Positions 10,593-23,329 of a stretch of 64,000 nt of DNA are shown here, piece after piece. Origin of the DNA: Daucus carota subsp. sativus (lineage: Eukaryota; Streptophyta; Magnoliopsida; Apiales; Apiaceae); NCBI RefSeq assembly GCF_001625215.2, contig NC_030384.2, positions 32,414,527 through 32,478,526 of the forward strand, given 5' to 3'. Below the pieces are notes generated by a model, which was given only the letters and a program-made list of their open reading frames with translations, was not told the DNA's origin and did no database searches. The position numbers were made by a program, and so were the translations under genes. How positions within the stretch are numbered: position 1 is the first letter of the stretch; the number at the start of each line of letters is the position of its first letter.

Positions 10593-11290
10593 CAGCGTAC
10601 AGGCGTTTTACTTTTTATTTTTCAAACTAATGCATGATCAAAATTACCGTGACGCTCCACTTCATGCATTAAGATTGCCGTAAGCACTAGCTTGGAAATT
10701 CGTTCCGTTATCATCAATTGGAGGCACAGCTTTCACACTTTAACAGTTTACTAATTTAGTGACTTGCTCTCCTTTTTAATGACTTTTCTACTTTTATTGA
10801 CTTTTCTACGCTCATTGTATAACTTACACCGTATTATACAGAAATGGTGTGATATTTTATAAATTTTATCTATATTTTAAACTTCTAATATATAACAATA
10901 AATTATAATTTAAATAACAAAATTTCTAATTTAGATATTGAATAGCTAGATACAGAAATAGAAATTGTTTACATTTAACGATCTATTTAATTTAACACCT
11001 AACATTTATACATTATCTTACGAAACTATCAATAAACCAATCAAAATTTTATTATTTTCACTTCAGTTATATAATAGTACACATTATTGTCTTTGGAATC
11101 TCTTTGTTTGAAAAAAATTGTGTATTTCACAATTAAAAAGTAAAAAAGCAAAAAAAATAATTTTATTTATACAAGCATATCACTTAAAATAAGAAAAATA
11201 ACACATAAAAAAGGAGGGAGTATCAGTTACATTATCGTTTCAGTGTTTCCTGATAGTTAAAAATTGGATATAATTTTTTTTCACTAAGAA
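10593..11290. other. Intergenic; partial GGAGGGAGTA repeat end
   Basis: AT-rich. GGAGGGAGTA near 11214 is a single end of an unrecognised Stowaway-like element. No gene seen. Confidence 0.4.
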
Positions 11291-11293
11291 TCA

Positions 11294-11502
11294 GGGCCTG
11301 TTTGTTAATGAGAAGTAGCCTTCTGCTTTTCTTCTTGACCCGTTTGTGTAAAGAAGTAGAAGCAAGCTGAGAATCCTACCTTCTCTCTCACAGCTTCTGC
11401 TTCTTTTCCAAACACTTTATTAACTTATTTACTTCTCACTTCTGCTCCACTTCTTTAGTTTAAGCAAGAAATCACTCCTTTTAAGCTTGCCCAAACGACC
11501 CC
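11294..11502. mobile_element. Tourist-like (PIF/Harbinger) MITE
   Basis: Starts GGGCCTGTTTGTT and ends CCCAAACGACCCC, with the 3-base duplication TCA at 11291-11293 and 11503-11505. The body is rich in inverted AAGCAGAAG-type motifs. Confidence 0.75.
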
Positions 11503-11998
11503 TCAGTCTTATTTGTACATGCATGGAACCTTACCCTGTGTCATTAATCTGCATCCCGAAAACTCCATCATCGATCCACTCAATTTTGTTAGAGATGGTC
11601 ATGTTGCTTTGCTTCGGTGGCTCATTTCCCTGCTAAAATATACTAGTAAAGTTTCTCAACTCCAATATAGATCACTTTTGAACTAAACCAAGAGGAAATA
11701 CATGAATTCCAACTCTGTCACCAAGAGAAAATATACAAGCCGAATGGCCTCTTGTTATTCAAATCTGCAGCACCGTTTAAGGTAGTTATAAACTCCAGTA
11801 CTTGCCTTTATTTAACATGAAGGTTTTTCATGCTCTTTGGTAAAGACCAGGTAAAAAAAAAAAGTAAATTACCCATTAAAGTTCGAAGCATTGCAAGTTC
11901 GAACCCTCAACCTTCTTTACGAAAAAAAGAGGGGTGTTCACTGTAATACAATTCTGAGGATCAAATGAAAAGGGTATTCAATTAATTACTAATAACTA

Positions 11999-12250
11999 CT
12001 CCCTCTGTCCCGGTCAATTGTATACGTTTCTTTTTCACTGCTCGACACGCTTTTTAAGGCTCTTATAAAACATAGTTCCACAACTTATTTTTAAGATTTT
12101 CTTTTTTTGTATAAAAATATAAATGTTATACTTTTATACAAAAAAAGAAAATCTTAAAAATAATTTGCAGAACTATACTATATTGAAGCATTAAAGTCCG
12201 TGCCGCGCCCCCGTCCCCCAATGTATACTATTGACTGGGACGGAGGGAGT
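11999..12250. mobile_element. Stowaway-like MITE (CTCCCTCTGTCCC family)
   Basis: Inverted ends CTCCCTCTGTCCC and GGGACGGAGGGAG between TA dinucleotides. The centre near 12090-12160 is a strong inverted repeat (AAGATTTTCTTTTTTTGTAT and its complement), so the element can form a hairpin. Confidence 0.75.
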
Positions 12251-12959
12251 ATCAATTAATTTCGATTTCTGATTTTTACACGGTAAGCAACCAATTGAGA
12301 CTATTTCATATGCCTAGATAGTGAAGTAGTTTTAGACACTGCTTGCAGTTAAAGGGTACTTGTCAAAAACATAGCGTAAGGGGGTAATGTTTCTGTTTTC
12401 ATCCACGTGATCATTTCTTTATTTGTCATTAACATATGATTACATTGTTGATAATCTAGATTACAAGAATCATGCATATTTCAGAAACCGTATGCTCATT
12501 CTGAGTCATTCATTCACCTTAAAAAAAAATCAAACCACAAGCTTCAAAAAGGAAAGGGGATGGAGCACAGTGTAATTTCATCATATCAAGTGGCCCATGT
12601 GAATTGCAGAACACACAGGGCAATGACAGTTTTATCACATAACATAACAAAAAATGACCAACACAACAAGAATAACCAATACTGTATTATTACATTTATG
12701 ATCATCACCGCACCATGGTGGCTTTGAAGCTTTTCTTGTGCATCCCCAGACAGTCAAACTTCTTATCACACTAACAGATTCCTATTTATGGGTCTTTACT
12801 TATCATACATTTATAACTATATCAAGTACTACTACTATTCCACATTAAATACAAGATTCCTGTATTTATAATAGCAAGCTTGTAACACTTGAGACTAATT
12901 TATGGTTTAATCAAATAATCACAATTAGCAAACCTTGGCAATGTGAATGACTTTGCAGA

Positions 12960-13748
12960 TTATTGATTCATGAGCCTCTCCCCTGTTCTTGCTGGCTCCG
13001 ATTTACACCTTGTTAGTATTAGAGGTTCCAGTAGAGCTGCTTCGTCCTTTAAACTTTGCGTACTCGCTTCACTGTTTCTCCCATGTATCGAACTCTTGAC
13101 CTCTTCCGAGCATTCTTCGTGTTCCTCGTAATCCAAATTTTCTAAATTTTCTTCCGTTTCGGGGCTCGACAGAGGCGAGCCCAGGAAACGGGAGGCCAAG
13201 GATGAAGATCTGTAGGGAGCAGATCTACATCGAGTTAATAAAAACGCATTTTTAGGCGGAGTTGAAGAAACAAAACTCTGTTTCGCTTCCTCTGTTTCCT
13301 CTGTTTCAGTGTCCTTAATATACTCACTTCTCCGATTAGACACCGGTGAATCTTCCTCTACATCAACTTTCCTGCAATACCCGAACCGCAAAAACAAGAC
13401 CCATTTGCGCAAAACCGGTCGAACCGAACCGAAATTATTTTTTCTCGAATTACAGAACAGATTTTTCGGGAACCAGAGAGTGGGACATTTGACCTTAGCT
13501 CTCGACTTGCTCGAATTCGCACGAACTGAACGACGCACTCGGACTTGACCAATACAAGTGACTTTCGGCGAAGATGGTTCTTGTGTTTCAGAAGCTGCAG
13601 CAATATTTCTCTTGCGGAAAAACAAAGGCCCTGAGCGTGACTTTCCTCTGCTTTTGCTCCCCACATTGCTTCTCAAAAAGCTCATTAATGGTGGCGGAAA
13701 CTTCTCCGACCGGCTCGGACTCGATAGTGGCTTCGAACCGGCCTTCAT
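12960..13748 (-). CDS. Basic Ser/Arg-rich plant protein ('protamine P1 family'-type)
   Basis: Single-exon frame of 262 residues, ATG at 13748. The first 85 residues are strongly basic and Ser-rich (PPPLMSFLRSN, SKSRGKSRS, then KVTCIGQVRVRR at 62-73). Two copies of an LTRC(R/K)S-x-P motif lie near residues 171-178 and 245-252. An acidic patch (TETEETEEA, EENLENLDYEEHEE) separates them. The KVTCIGQVRVRR and LTRCKSEP blocks match a plant-specific family often labelled 'protamine P1 family protein'; I name it from memory, and its function is unknown. There is no signal peptide or membrane segment. Nuclear location is inferred from basic charge only. The opposite-strand frames over it are shadows. 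Confidence 0.75.
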   Translation of the reverse strand: MKAGSKPLSSPSRSEKFPPPLMSFLRSNVGSKSRGKSRSGPLFFRKRNIAAASETQEPSSPKVTCIGQVRVRRSVRANSSKSRAKVKCPTLWFPKNLFCNSRKNNFGSVRPVLRKWVLFLRFGYCRKVDVEEDSPVSNRRSEYIKDTETEETEEAKQSFVSSTPPKNAFLLTRCRSAPYRSSSLASRFLGSPLSSPETEENLENLDYEEHEECSEEVKSSIHGRNSEASTQSLKDEAALLEPLILTRCKSEPARTGERLMNQ

Positions 13749-14120
13749 CTTGCTGTATTAATACACGAATTTACGGACATGTACATGTGTTATCAGGACA
13801 TGTACATGTTTATGCTTGTGGTGTTTGATAAGTTTGGCATAGCAGAGCTTGTCTGTGATTTATCAAAGTTTTCCTAAATGAAAATATTTTAATCACTGGT
13901 TTGGCATTAAACTGTGTACGTAGGTTTTTATGGTTGTCAGATCTTTATCTCTGGCCTTGGGAATGACTGACACGTCACCCTACACTCGACGTGAGCAAAG
14001 GGCTAGTAGTATTTTTTTGTATGAAATTAAATTGTTGATAAATTGCGATTTATGTCGTTTTCAGTCTGCTAGTACCACAACTCTCCCGTTAAAAAATTGA
14101 GGGTTCACGTGAGAGTAGAG
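13749..14120. other. Upstream region of the basic-protein gene
   Basis: Holds a short direct repeat, GGACATGTACATGT, at about 13776 and 13797, within the presumed 5' leader or proximal promoter. Nothing else is supported. Confidence 0.4.
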
Positions 14121-15760
14121 ATTTTTTTTTTTTTTTTTTTGATAAGCATGAAGATCATAAAACTCGGAAAGTACTTACAAACAGTGAAAGCATATAACAT
14201 GCAAACAACTAAACTGGAAAACAAACTAGGAGCCCTACAAACAAAGCACAGAGAACTTTAGGACTAAGCCTACAAAGGAGACGTATGAAGAACGGAGAAC
14301 CCAAGCAACCAAAATAAAACCTAACAGGCATTGCACAGCATACATCCGTGCGAACTGAAGATGGTACCCAACAGACATACTAATTTTCTGAGTCACTTTC
14401 CTTGATCCTCAACTTGCCCCACTTCGGTTTTTTAGAAACCAGACCCATGTAGATCAAATAACACTGTGCTCCACCCAATCTTAGAACAGCTAGACATAGC
14501 CATGATTTTACTAGAACGGCTGCGAATCTTCAACTCTAGATACACTCACCTCAGAAGTCAGACTCTTTGCTCAGAAAGATTTAAAAAGACAGGAGCACAA
14601 CAGACTATTCATCAAAAAGGTTATAGTCACCTCTAGGTAGCATTGGATGGTACAAGAAAAAATTGCTTCTGGATGCTCCTTCTTTTGCTAACTGATCAGC
14701 ATTGCCATTTAATTCTCGAGGAATAAATTTGATGGTAACTGACTCATTTAGCAACCGTTCCAGATCAAATTTTGGAACCAATAACGGAAAGTCAATTCCC
14801 AGCCCTTTGTAGATAGAATTTATTGCGGACATGGAATCTGTGCACACAACCGCTCTCCTGTTGTGCAGATTTGCATTGTGAATAACATTTAACACATATA
14901 GGACAGCCTCTATTTCAGCCTCAAGTGCGGTCATGGATGAAACCGGACCTGAAAAAATCATTAGAGATTCGCCCGTACATCGTACAATGCTGCCACCAAT
15001 TCCCCCAGAGTAATCACCTCTTGAATTTACTTTCCAAGAACCATCAACCATGCAAATAATATCGTAGGACATTTTGAGTAGACTCCAGAAATTTAAAGTT
15101 GCATGGTGGTGGTGCAAGTTTATAGCCCCCATAGCCCATAGGATTGACTTTCCACAGCGGGGTTGACCCGAAAGGCAAGATATTAGCCGCTGCACCCCAT
15201 TTCTCTGAGCGAATTAGGATAAGTTCCTTCACCATCAGAACCTTCATCCTAATGTTGTTGAAAATTAATTGGTTCCGAGTCAGCCAAATTGTCCACAGAG
15301 TGGCCGCAACCACCAACCTCCATATTGGCTGAGCATGTCTGGGGAGTCGAACGTGAAAAAGGTGCATAAGAGAGAAAGGGCCAGGTCTTCCGCTACAGTA
15401 ATCCAAACTCCACCATTTGCCAATAAAATTCCACGCCGAAACAGCTATTTCACATCTCCAAAAGAGGTGATCTAATGTTTCGATATTAGAGTTGCACCAA
15501 GCACAAATAGGCCTGAAAGATTTTATTCTAGCACTTAAGAAAACTTTGGTTGGTAAAATTCCCCAACATATTTTCCAGATGAATAGCTTGATGTTGGGGG
15601 GAGCTTTGAGAGACCAAATGACAGGCCACCGAGCAGATATTGGACTATGGCTGGAGGCACAGGATCCGATGTTGAGAAAGAAAGATCTGCTAAATCGTTG
15701 CGATTCTAACGGGAACATGCTCCATGCAGTACAGAAACAGAACCTAGCAATCTATCCATG
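14121..15760 (-). mobile_element. Truncated LINE (L1-type) retrotransposon with RNase H and zf-RVT regions
   Basis: On the minus strand the 15718-15044 frame has a zinc-finger-RVT segment (ICAWCNSNIETLDHLFWRC) and the 15195-14605 frame an RNase H-like domain (MVDGSWKVNSRG, ALEAEIEAVLYVL, VCTDSMSAI, NGNADQLAKEGA). The two frames overlap, so a frameshift separates them. A run of about 20 T at 14124-14143 on the plus strand is the element's poly(A) tail. The reverse transcriptase part is missing: a 5'-truncated dead copy. No target-site duplication could be paired. Confidence 0.8.
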
Positions 15761-17226
15761 TGTAGTTGTGTACTGCTACTGTATAGTTTCTTCGATAAAT
15801 TCTCCGTTCATAAACAAGGTCCGATCGAAATTTTTCTGAAGTATATTGTTTATTTTTGTCGGGCTAAATAATCTTTCGATTTTTTTATTATTAATTTATT
15901 AATAATTTTTTTTTGAAATGAGGACCTCTAACCAATATTATAGGAATTGTAAATCAAACTTAAACTTAATCGGCAAAGATATGAATAAGGACAAGTCAAA
16001 GATTAATTAGATTCATCGGATATTAACTGGATGATTAATTAGATAATTAGATATTTAGTCAGTTTAATGCAAGACGGAACCAGGAATTTGGGTTGGGGTG
16101 GGCTTGACAAGTGAATAACGAAAAAAAATCTATTTTCATTCATACTAGGAACCGAAAAAGATGAGAACTGTATCCAGTTAATCAGAATTCTCTATTCTAT
16201 TTTCTGAATCTACTTGATTATATTGATACTGGGCTTAGTTGATAGTGGGTTTGGGCTTACTTAACACGTAAATTCACATATATAATTACTAAACATTTTT
16301 TTGAAAATTACCCAGAGCTAGCTTAAGCCCAGGTAAGCCCTTGTACACTTCGTCTCTCTGGTTCAATGAACTGCAAAATAGAGATTTATCACGATTAATC
16401 ACCAATTTTTAGAACAATTTCTTTAATTAATTTAGATTATAGGGTCGTTTGGATGAGTTTAAAATAAGTGTTTCTTACTTAAAGTAAAAAAAAAAGTGAA
16501 ATAGAAGTTAAAGGCAACTTAAGACTTATAAGTGACTAAAGTGTTTGACAAAAAAGTAGAAGTCATGAAACAAAAGGTAGCATTTTTAGCTTTTTATAAA
16601 TATTTCTTAATTTTTTACACAAACGATACGTATAGGTGTTTCTAACTTATAACTCCAGAAGCCGGATTTAAAAATCCGGGCAAAACACCCACGGTATCCC
16701 CAGTGACATCATTTAATTTCGGAAGGTATCCTAACGTAAATCTACTTATCTACTTATATATATAATAGCCCAACAGGTTTCCGAACCTGACTCCTCATTT
16801 ATATAAAAAAATTGTTATTATTTGAACCCAAGACCTCTCTGATATAAATACACAGCTCAAACCGCTTGAGCTACACAATCAGTTAGTTTTTTATTGAAAA
16901 GCATTAAGCATGTACATTAAAACTGTTATTTATATTCTTTTCAATATCTTATTTATTTGAGGTAAGTTATTATTTCAGTTAAGCTGCATGTATTGTTTAC
17001 ATGATAGGTTAATATCTATAAATTAATTATTTACGTAAATAAATTTAAAAATGAAAAAGAATCTAAATAATCGGGCTCGAACCATGTTTCAGATTTCTAA
17101 AAATAGATATAATTCATATTCGAATAAAAATGAGATTTCAGTGAGCATCTTTGAAAGGAAGAATTGATGGACTTTTAACAGGGACTTTGTCGTGTTAATT
17201 TTTTTAAAAAAATTATAGATATAAGA
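15761..17226. other. Intergenic, repeat-derived, no gene seen
   Basis: GGGTCGTTTGGATGAG near 16443 looks like one end of a Tourist-like element without a clear partner. GAACCAGGAATTTGG near 16079 is another unpaired end. No coding frame supported. Confidence 0.4.
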
Positions 17227-17231
17227 ATAAT

Positions 17232-18774
17232 TGTTCGCAAAAATCTACACGCAAGCGCACGTGATCACAAGTAATATATTAAGTTCGATCCCACAGAGAC
17301 TGGTGAATTAAGAATACGCACCTATGCAACAATGTATGATCAATTTTCACTGCTAAGACAATTAACAAGGATGGGTTCTTTTATACTAATAACTAAAATT
17401 ACGAATCAAATTCAGAATAGGAAAACACATGGGATTCTAACTTCATTATCGAATTCATCTAGAATTGAAATTACTGATTAACATGCGACTGTTGATCCTA
17501 ATCAGACAACACGAAAGTAATACATGCCAACTCTCGTTGCACACATATCATACCAATCAAAATCCGCAATTAAGACAGAAATCTCATGGACACCAACAAA
17601 GCTCAGACCCTATATCTCTATAGCGGTAGTGTAAGCAGCGAGGTTTAATAGCAAGTCGTCTATCGTGATTACACAGGGTGATAAAAATAGTTCAAGTCTA
17701 CCACAAATTATGTTTCATTCACATAATCCTATGTTTACATGGCAAGGTTCTAAATTCAATCATCCACTCTCGCTTCAGAAAGAATTAACAAACAACTTAG
17801 AAGTTAGCTATGCTTCTAAGAAGAATAAGCACGGCTCATGCAAAGAAATCAACGTACGTCGCGAAATCACACAAGTAATATTCTCCGCTAGACTACATCG
17901 ATAAGTCCATTAGAATCCCATGAAGGCGGTTAGTTCATAATCGAACTAATCGACATCATGGGTTTTAATGAAAACATGATAAATAAATGACAAGAATTAA
18001 CGGAATAAAAATGCTTGAATTAATAATAAAGATCACACGTTACAGAATTGATGTTCATGATCTCGCTCGAAACTGTCACTTCCTCGCGAAGAACGATCTA
18101 ATACAAACTGATAATGTGCTTGAATGATAAAACTAAATTACGATATTGTTCTCTACTACAAACTACTTCTGCGAGGCTAGGGTTTTACACACGAGAAATT
18201 AAATTACATTGACCAAGTCAACCGGGCCTCGACCGCTGCGAAAATCCGTCAGAAAAGCTTCAAAAATCGGCCCGGGGCACTTCTGCTGGGCGCGGCCGCG
18301 CTAAACTAGCGCAGGCGCGCTAGTGACAGCAGAAGGTAGCGCGGGCGCGCTAACAAGTAGCGCGGGCGCGCTACTGTCTGTCATGGCAGCCCTGATTCTT
18401 CGTGTTCAGCTCGTTCTCGCGTGCATGTCCTTCCTCGCTCTAGTACCACTTCCGTAGGTGATCACGGTTGCATTTAGCACATGCAACAAGCCCTTTAAAC
18501 CCCTAGATAGCTCTAGTGGACGAGTGTGCTCTCGTGAGGGTTTGTAGAAGATATACCCACAAAATCCCAAGTCGTGATGAGTCCACAATTCTCTATTCTT
18601 GCAGATAATGCACCAAAACCAACCTAAAATGATAGAAAATCACTTCATCACCTCAACTCGTGACCTGCACAGAAAAACAATAAAAACACATCAAAAGACA
18701 CTAAACACTTAAGTACAATCAACCAATTTAAGTGGAAATGAAGGCCTATAAGTGTGTATAAATACCACTTATCA
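17232..18774. mobile_element. Solo LTR, 1543 bp
   Basis: Starts TGTTCGCAAAAATC and ends CCACTTATCA (TG...CA), flanked by the exact 5-base duplication ATAAT at 17227-17231 and 18775-18779. No internal polymerase region is present, so this is a solo LTR left by recombination. The other strand reads TGATAAGTGGTATTTATAC at its end, which suggests minus-strand orientation. The interior holds a GC-rich array at 18285-18375. Family not identified; a Ty3-type origin is only a guess. Confidence 0.8.
18285..18376. repeat. GC-rich GCGCGGGCGCGCTA motif array
   Basis: Four variants of a TAGCGCGGGCGCGCTA-like motif lie within 90 bases, in a window that is otherwise about two-thirds AT. Each unit is partly self-complementary. 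It sits inside the solo LTR. Confidence 0.75.
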
Positions 18775-19448
18775 ATAATGACAAAAATATCAAATTTGGT
18801 GTTAGAAAATATATCTAAATGATGTAATTTTGATGATATATGAATTTGAAATATTATGACTTGTGATATAAAGGTGAATTTAGGGAAATTCTAAATTTGT
18901 AATCAAAAGTCTAACCAAATTATAATAAAAAGCGTTTATGTGACCTACTAAAAATAATTGAGTTATAAATTTTACTCGGTTAAAATAAAATAACACGGAG
19001 AAATAAGTTATATATATATTAAAGTCTTAAAACTATAATTTTAATATGCAATCAATCAATATATAACGTACCAGTTAAATAAAATGATTCAAACTACAAT
19101 TAAATTAATTAGTCGTTTTACAAATTAAACTAATAAAATATAATTAATTCTGAACCGGATAATCCGTCGCGATATGGTGAAAACTAATATATGACTCCAC
19201 AAGACTAAAACGAGAATAGTTTTCCCATAATCCATACTATCGAATACCTGATTTGATCTTTAACAATTGAACATAATATGCTACATTGCTTACCCTAAAA
19301 AATACGAGTACCAAAATATTTAAAAATGTGAGTTTGCACAAACAAAGCTAAAAAAATGATTACACAACTAATTAAACTAAATATTTCATGTTATTATGAA
19401 CTTCATGGTTCCTAACTCAAATCTACTCTCGTTTTGCTATTTGAAATT

Positions 19449-20340
19449 CCAAAAAATCATTTTGAGATCTAAGACATTGAAGTACTATATAATTGATCTG
19501 AAAATTAAAAGGGTAAGCCACATCAAAGTTGTAAAGAAAAATATATGTGCAATTATAAGGTTAGTAGTTCAATTGATGCTTTTATATATGTTATAATTTC
19601 TATTTATACAAAGTGTGCGCAACATATGCTGAAAAAGAATGTGTTTGATAATCAGCCTCATCATGTATCACTTAACTATTAAGCAAAACTATGCTCAAAA
19701 AAGAAAAAATAAATTTAAAACAATGCGGACCACACATCTTCATCTAATCATGATTTAGGATATCATAATTCACATATCAAGAATAAGTTTTCATCAAAAT
19801 CATGTTATATTAGATGAAATAATCTAATAATTTTCAACAATAAATTACAGATACTATTGATGAGGTATATATTTAAAATCAAAAAGTAAAATCATTTTGA
19901 GATCTAAGACATTGAAGTACTATATAATTGATATGAAAATTAACAGGGTAAGCCACATCAAAGGTGTCAGAATATATTTGGGGTACAATTATAAACTTAG
20001 TAGTTCAATTGATGCTTTTATAATAAAACAAGGTATGATTCTTTTTTGATACAACATATGTTTCAATCTATTTGTACAAAGTGTGTGCAACATATGTTAA
20101 AATTCACCCCATCATGTATCACTTAACTATTACGCAAACCTATGATCAATAAGAAGAAATAAATTTATAACAACGCAGACCACACATCTTCATCTAATCA
20201 TGATTTAGGATATCGTAATTCACATGTCAAGAAAAAGTTTTCATCAAAATCATGTTATATTAGATGAAATAATTTAATAATTTTCAACAATAAATTACAT
20301 ATACTTTTAATGAGGTATAATATATTTAAAATCTAAAAGT
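19449..20340. repeat. Tandem duplication of an about 440-bp non-coding unit
   Basis: Copy 1 (19449-19887) and copy 2 (19888-20340) share long runs, including TTTTGAGATCTAAGACATTG and CTTCATCTAATCATGATTTA. They differ by scattered substitutions and short indels. Neither encodes a protein. Both lie just upstream of a Helitron-like terminus. Confidence 0.8.
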
Positions 20341-20599
20341 TTCAATATTAATTTCGAATATAATTTTGAACATATAAATAATATGGTAGTGGCCTCTATA
20401 TCCTAATGAATTTGAATATAAAAAAATCAGTTCAAATCGAGTTTTTGATCCATAAATTTTTAAAAAATATAGTACTTATTATTACCATTAATGTTATTAG
20501 GTTTCAAATATTACATTTTCATGTTTACATATTTTGTCAAAGAATAAAACGTAATAGTTACATTCGAAATAGTACGAAGACACATGGATATTATTTAAA

Positions 20600-20648
20600 A
20601 TACAAACACAAACTAGAGCCCGCGCCTCGCACGGGCTTTTATGCTAGT
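20600..20648 (+). mobile_element. Helitron-like 3' terminus
   Basis: A GC-rich hairpin, GCCCGCGCCTCGCACGGGC at 20618-20636, is followed 7 bases later by CTAG and then T. Plant Helitrons end with such a hairpin, then CTRR, inserted before T. The 5' TC end was not located, so the left boundary is unknown; the 440-bp duplication may be internal to the element. Confidence 0.6.
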
Positions 20649-21069
20649 ATAATAAGAAAGATAAAATCAACTAAATTCAATACATCCTCAAACAAATAAA
20701 AATTTAATTCTAGCAAAACTGTGTTGATTTGATCCTTATCTAAAAACATAATCTTAATAGAACTGTATTGACTTGATTCCTCATCTTCACAAAACTGCGC
20801 TGATTTAATCTCAACATAAATCGGATACACAAATATTTTCAAGAAACATATGAGTCGAGACACCTTTCAAGCTAAGACTTAAACAATCAAAAATCTCAAA
20901 ATTCGTTATTTTGGTATTCGGTTATTCCAGCAATCTTCGAATTTATTATCACCAATTCCTCCATAATAAAGAGCGTTATATAAATTTTAAATCACATTAA
21001 TATAAATTAATAATTTTATAAGAATATCGTCACAATTTTTTTTAATAATATAAAATATTATCATTCAGA

Positions 21070-21348
21070 TGCGGCAAGTATCCTCCCGTATTACATCTTT
21101 TCGGTTACAAATTACTCACATTTCTATTTTTTTGGTTAAATTGACTAATTTTGGACTAAAAATTATAAGTCATTCCTTCATTATTTTAAAAAATTAAAAA
21201 TTACATCTTAAAGTAGATTAAAAATTATTTTCGATGATATATATTTTTATTTTATCAATTAATAAAATATTAATAAATTTTAGTCAAACTTTGATCAATT
21301 TGATCGGCACAAAATCAAATGTGACAACTAAAAAGAAACGGAGGGAGT
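21070..21348. mobile_element. Degenerate Stowaway-like MITE
   Basis: Left end TATCCTCCCGTATTAC and right end AACGGAGGGAGTA are imperfect inverted copies. The interior is AT-rich and non-coding. Confidence 0.5.
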
Positions 21349-21349
21349 A

Positions 21350-21968
21350 CATTGTTTTGGAAATTGAGAAAATGATCACTGGCTGGTGAGGGTGGTTATT
21401 TAAATTGGCAGGGGCAAATTGCAAGTCTTAGCAACCAAAATCCAAAATGTATGGCTCCACACCTCCACCTCTACCTTTCTTCAGTCTTCACCGTCACTAC
21501 AGAGTAGAGTTTGATATGAAATTATTAGTCTATAAACCAAATTTAGGTCAAACCAAACATTTGGTAATACCTATATTTACTTAACTTTAGCAAGTGAAGG
21601 AATAGGTTTTGTTTATAAACAAGATCTCAGAGCAAAAATGTCAACTATATAACTTCAGACAGTCTTCCTGGCACTTCAAACAAAACTTTAAAAAAAAACT
21701 AATGCACGCAAAACTAGTCAAGTCAGTCAGTGACCAGTCAAAAGACTCAAAACTAAAAACAAACAAGGTAAATTAGTATCTCACGCTCGGAAATGGGGTT
21801 CAAGAATTAGAGTTTTTATTCTCACTTCTTGCTGTCAAAAAGATTAAGCTTAGTAACTGGCACATGTACGCGTAACAGTAACAGTAATGAAATGGAATTG
21901 CTTATACATTGTCCGAAAGCCATGAGCTGCAGTCTGCAGTCCAATTTTAAAAGATAAGATATCATGGC
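21350..21968. other. Intergenic, no gene seen
   Basis: No coding frame or paired repeat ends supported. Confidence 0.4.
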
Positions 21969-22636
21969 TAGAGGTGGCCAAACGAGCGGTTTTGAACCGC
22001 TTGTTCGTAACCGGCCCGTCTAAAAATTCATCAAAATTCGATTCGGAACGGGTTTGATTCGGCCCGGACCGACCCGTAAAATATTACGAAGCGAATACAA
22101 ATCCTGATATAAGAAATCGGAACCGGTCCGGGACCGGCCCGCGAATTAACGAGCCACAGACACAGACGAACGACCCGCGGTTCGACGAACGAACGAATTT
22201 GGGGAAGTCAACGAGCTGAGTCAACGAGCTAATTCGACCCGCGAATCAGATTCGGTCTGCGAGTTGATTCGTCCCGCGGTTAATATAAATAAAATAGTAC
22301 AAATTAATCAATATATATGGTAATTATTTTATTTTGCTTTATAAGTTAAAAAGTAAAATAATTTATAAATAAAGTATTCTACATATTAGTATTTAAATAT
22401 TTATTAAAAAATATTCAGTGAAGTATATTGTATATGATATAAATAAGACACAAATACTTAAATCTAGAGTATGTATTTAATTAATAAAACTCCAGATGCA
22501 AAGATACAGACACGTGCACCAACAAAATTAATATACAAAATCTAAATTAAATGACATGCATGGTTTATACTCTATAAAATCTTGAAACCAATACTCGTGA
22601 GCAATAAGCCCGGACCGCTCGGTTCGGCCACCACTA
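21969..22636. mobile_element. hAT-like non-autonomous element
   Basis: Starts TAGAGGTGGCCAAACGAGCGG and ends with the complement-like CCGCTCGGTTCGGCCACCACTA, giving inverted ends of about 20 bases. CG-rich sub-terminal motifs (CGACCCGCG, ACGAACGAAC) flank an AT-rich core. No clean 8-base duplication is visible, so it is probably old. Confidence 0.65.
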
Positions 22637-23162
22637 ATCCACAATCGGGTAACAAGGACTCTGTGTTACAAACTTACATTAAATTTATAAATTAAATATA
22701 ATTTACAAGTTATAATTTTCAAAAATCGGAAATTCTACTTTTTTATTAATTTATTTTGATATTTAAAATTTAATTTATAATAAATGTGATCATTCAAAAA
22801 TTAATTTATTATCATAGTATTAATCAACATAAATATATAACTAGAAGTTATAAATGATAAATAACTTATTTAAATTAGACACCGTGCAGCTGCAGCACAG
22901 GACAATGAAAGTTTTCTGGACCCTTGACTTGGATTAATAACTCAAGAGGCTTTGGTGTCTCTACTGGACTGGTATTGCCAAGACTCCTCGGAGCATTGTC
23001 TATATTTGGCCCAAAAGAGGTCCCGTGCAAATGTTCAGAACTCTCTTAATCATGTTGCTGCATCATCAGGTCAAAGTTTAGCAACTACCACCATGAATTA
23101 GTTGATTTCACATTCACGTGAATCACACACCTCTGGCCTTGTAAATGGCAACTAATTATATA

Positions 23163-23329
23163 CAGTGTTGTAAAAAACGAGAATCGAATTTAATCGGGAA
23201 TTAATTAAATTGAACGGGGATTAATCGGATTGATCGGTGATTAATCGGAGATTTAATCAGTTCGGCGAGCTACGGAACAGGAATTAATCGGTGATTAATC
23301 GTGATTAATCACCGACTTTTAGAACAGAG
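23163..23329. mobile_element. Small hAT-like MITE, 167 bp
   Basis: Starts CAGTGTTGTAAAAA and ends TTTTAGAACAGAG. The exact 8-base sequence ATTATATA flanks it at 23155-23162 and 23330-23337. The interior repeats GATTAATCGG. Its low complexity flank weakens the duplication evidence slightly. Confidence 0.7.

Noticed and set aside
11880..11910. tRNA/SINE B-box-like GTTCGAACCC
   Set aside because: No cloverleaf, A-box or SINE body could be built around it.
16815..16885. tRNA-like TTTGAACCCAAGACCTC with CTTGAGCTAC
   Set aside because: Resembles a degenerate tRNA-derived repeat on the reverse strand, but arms do not pair into a gene.
20406..20699. Plus-strand 97-residue frame
   Set aside because: AT-rich chance frame that runs through the Helitron hairpin.
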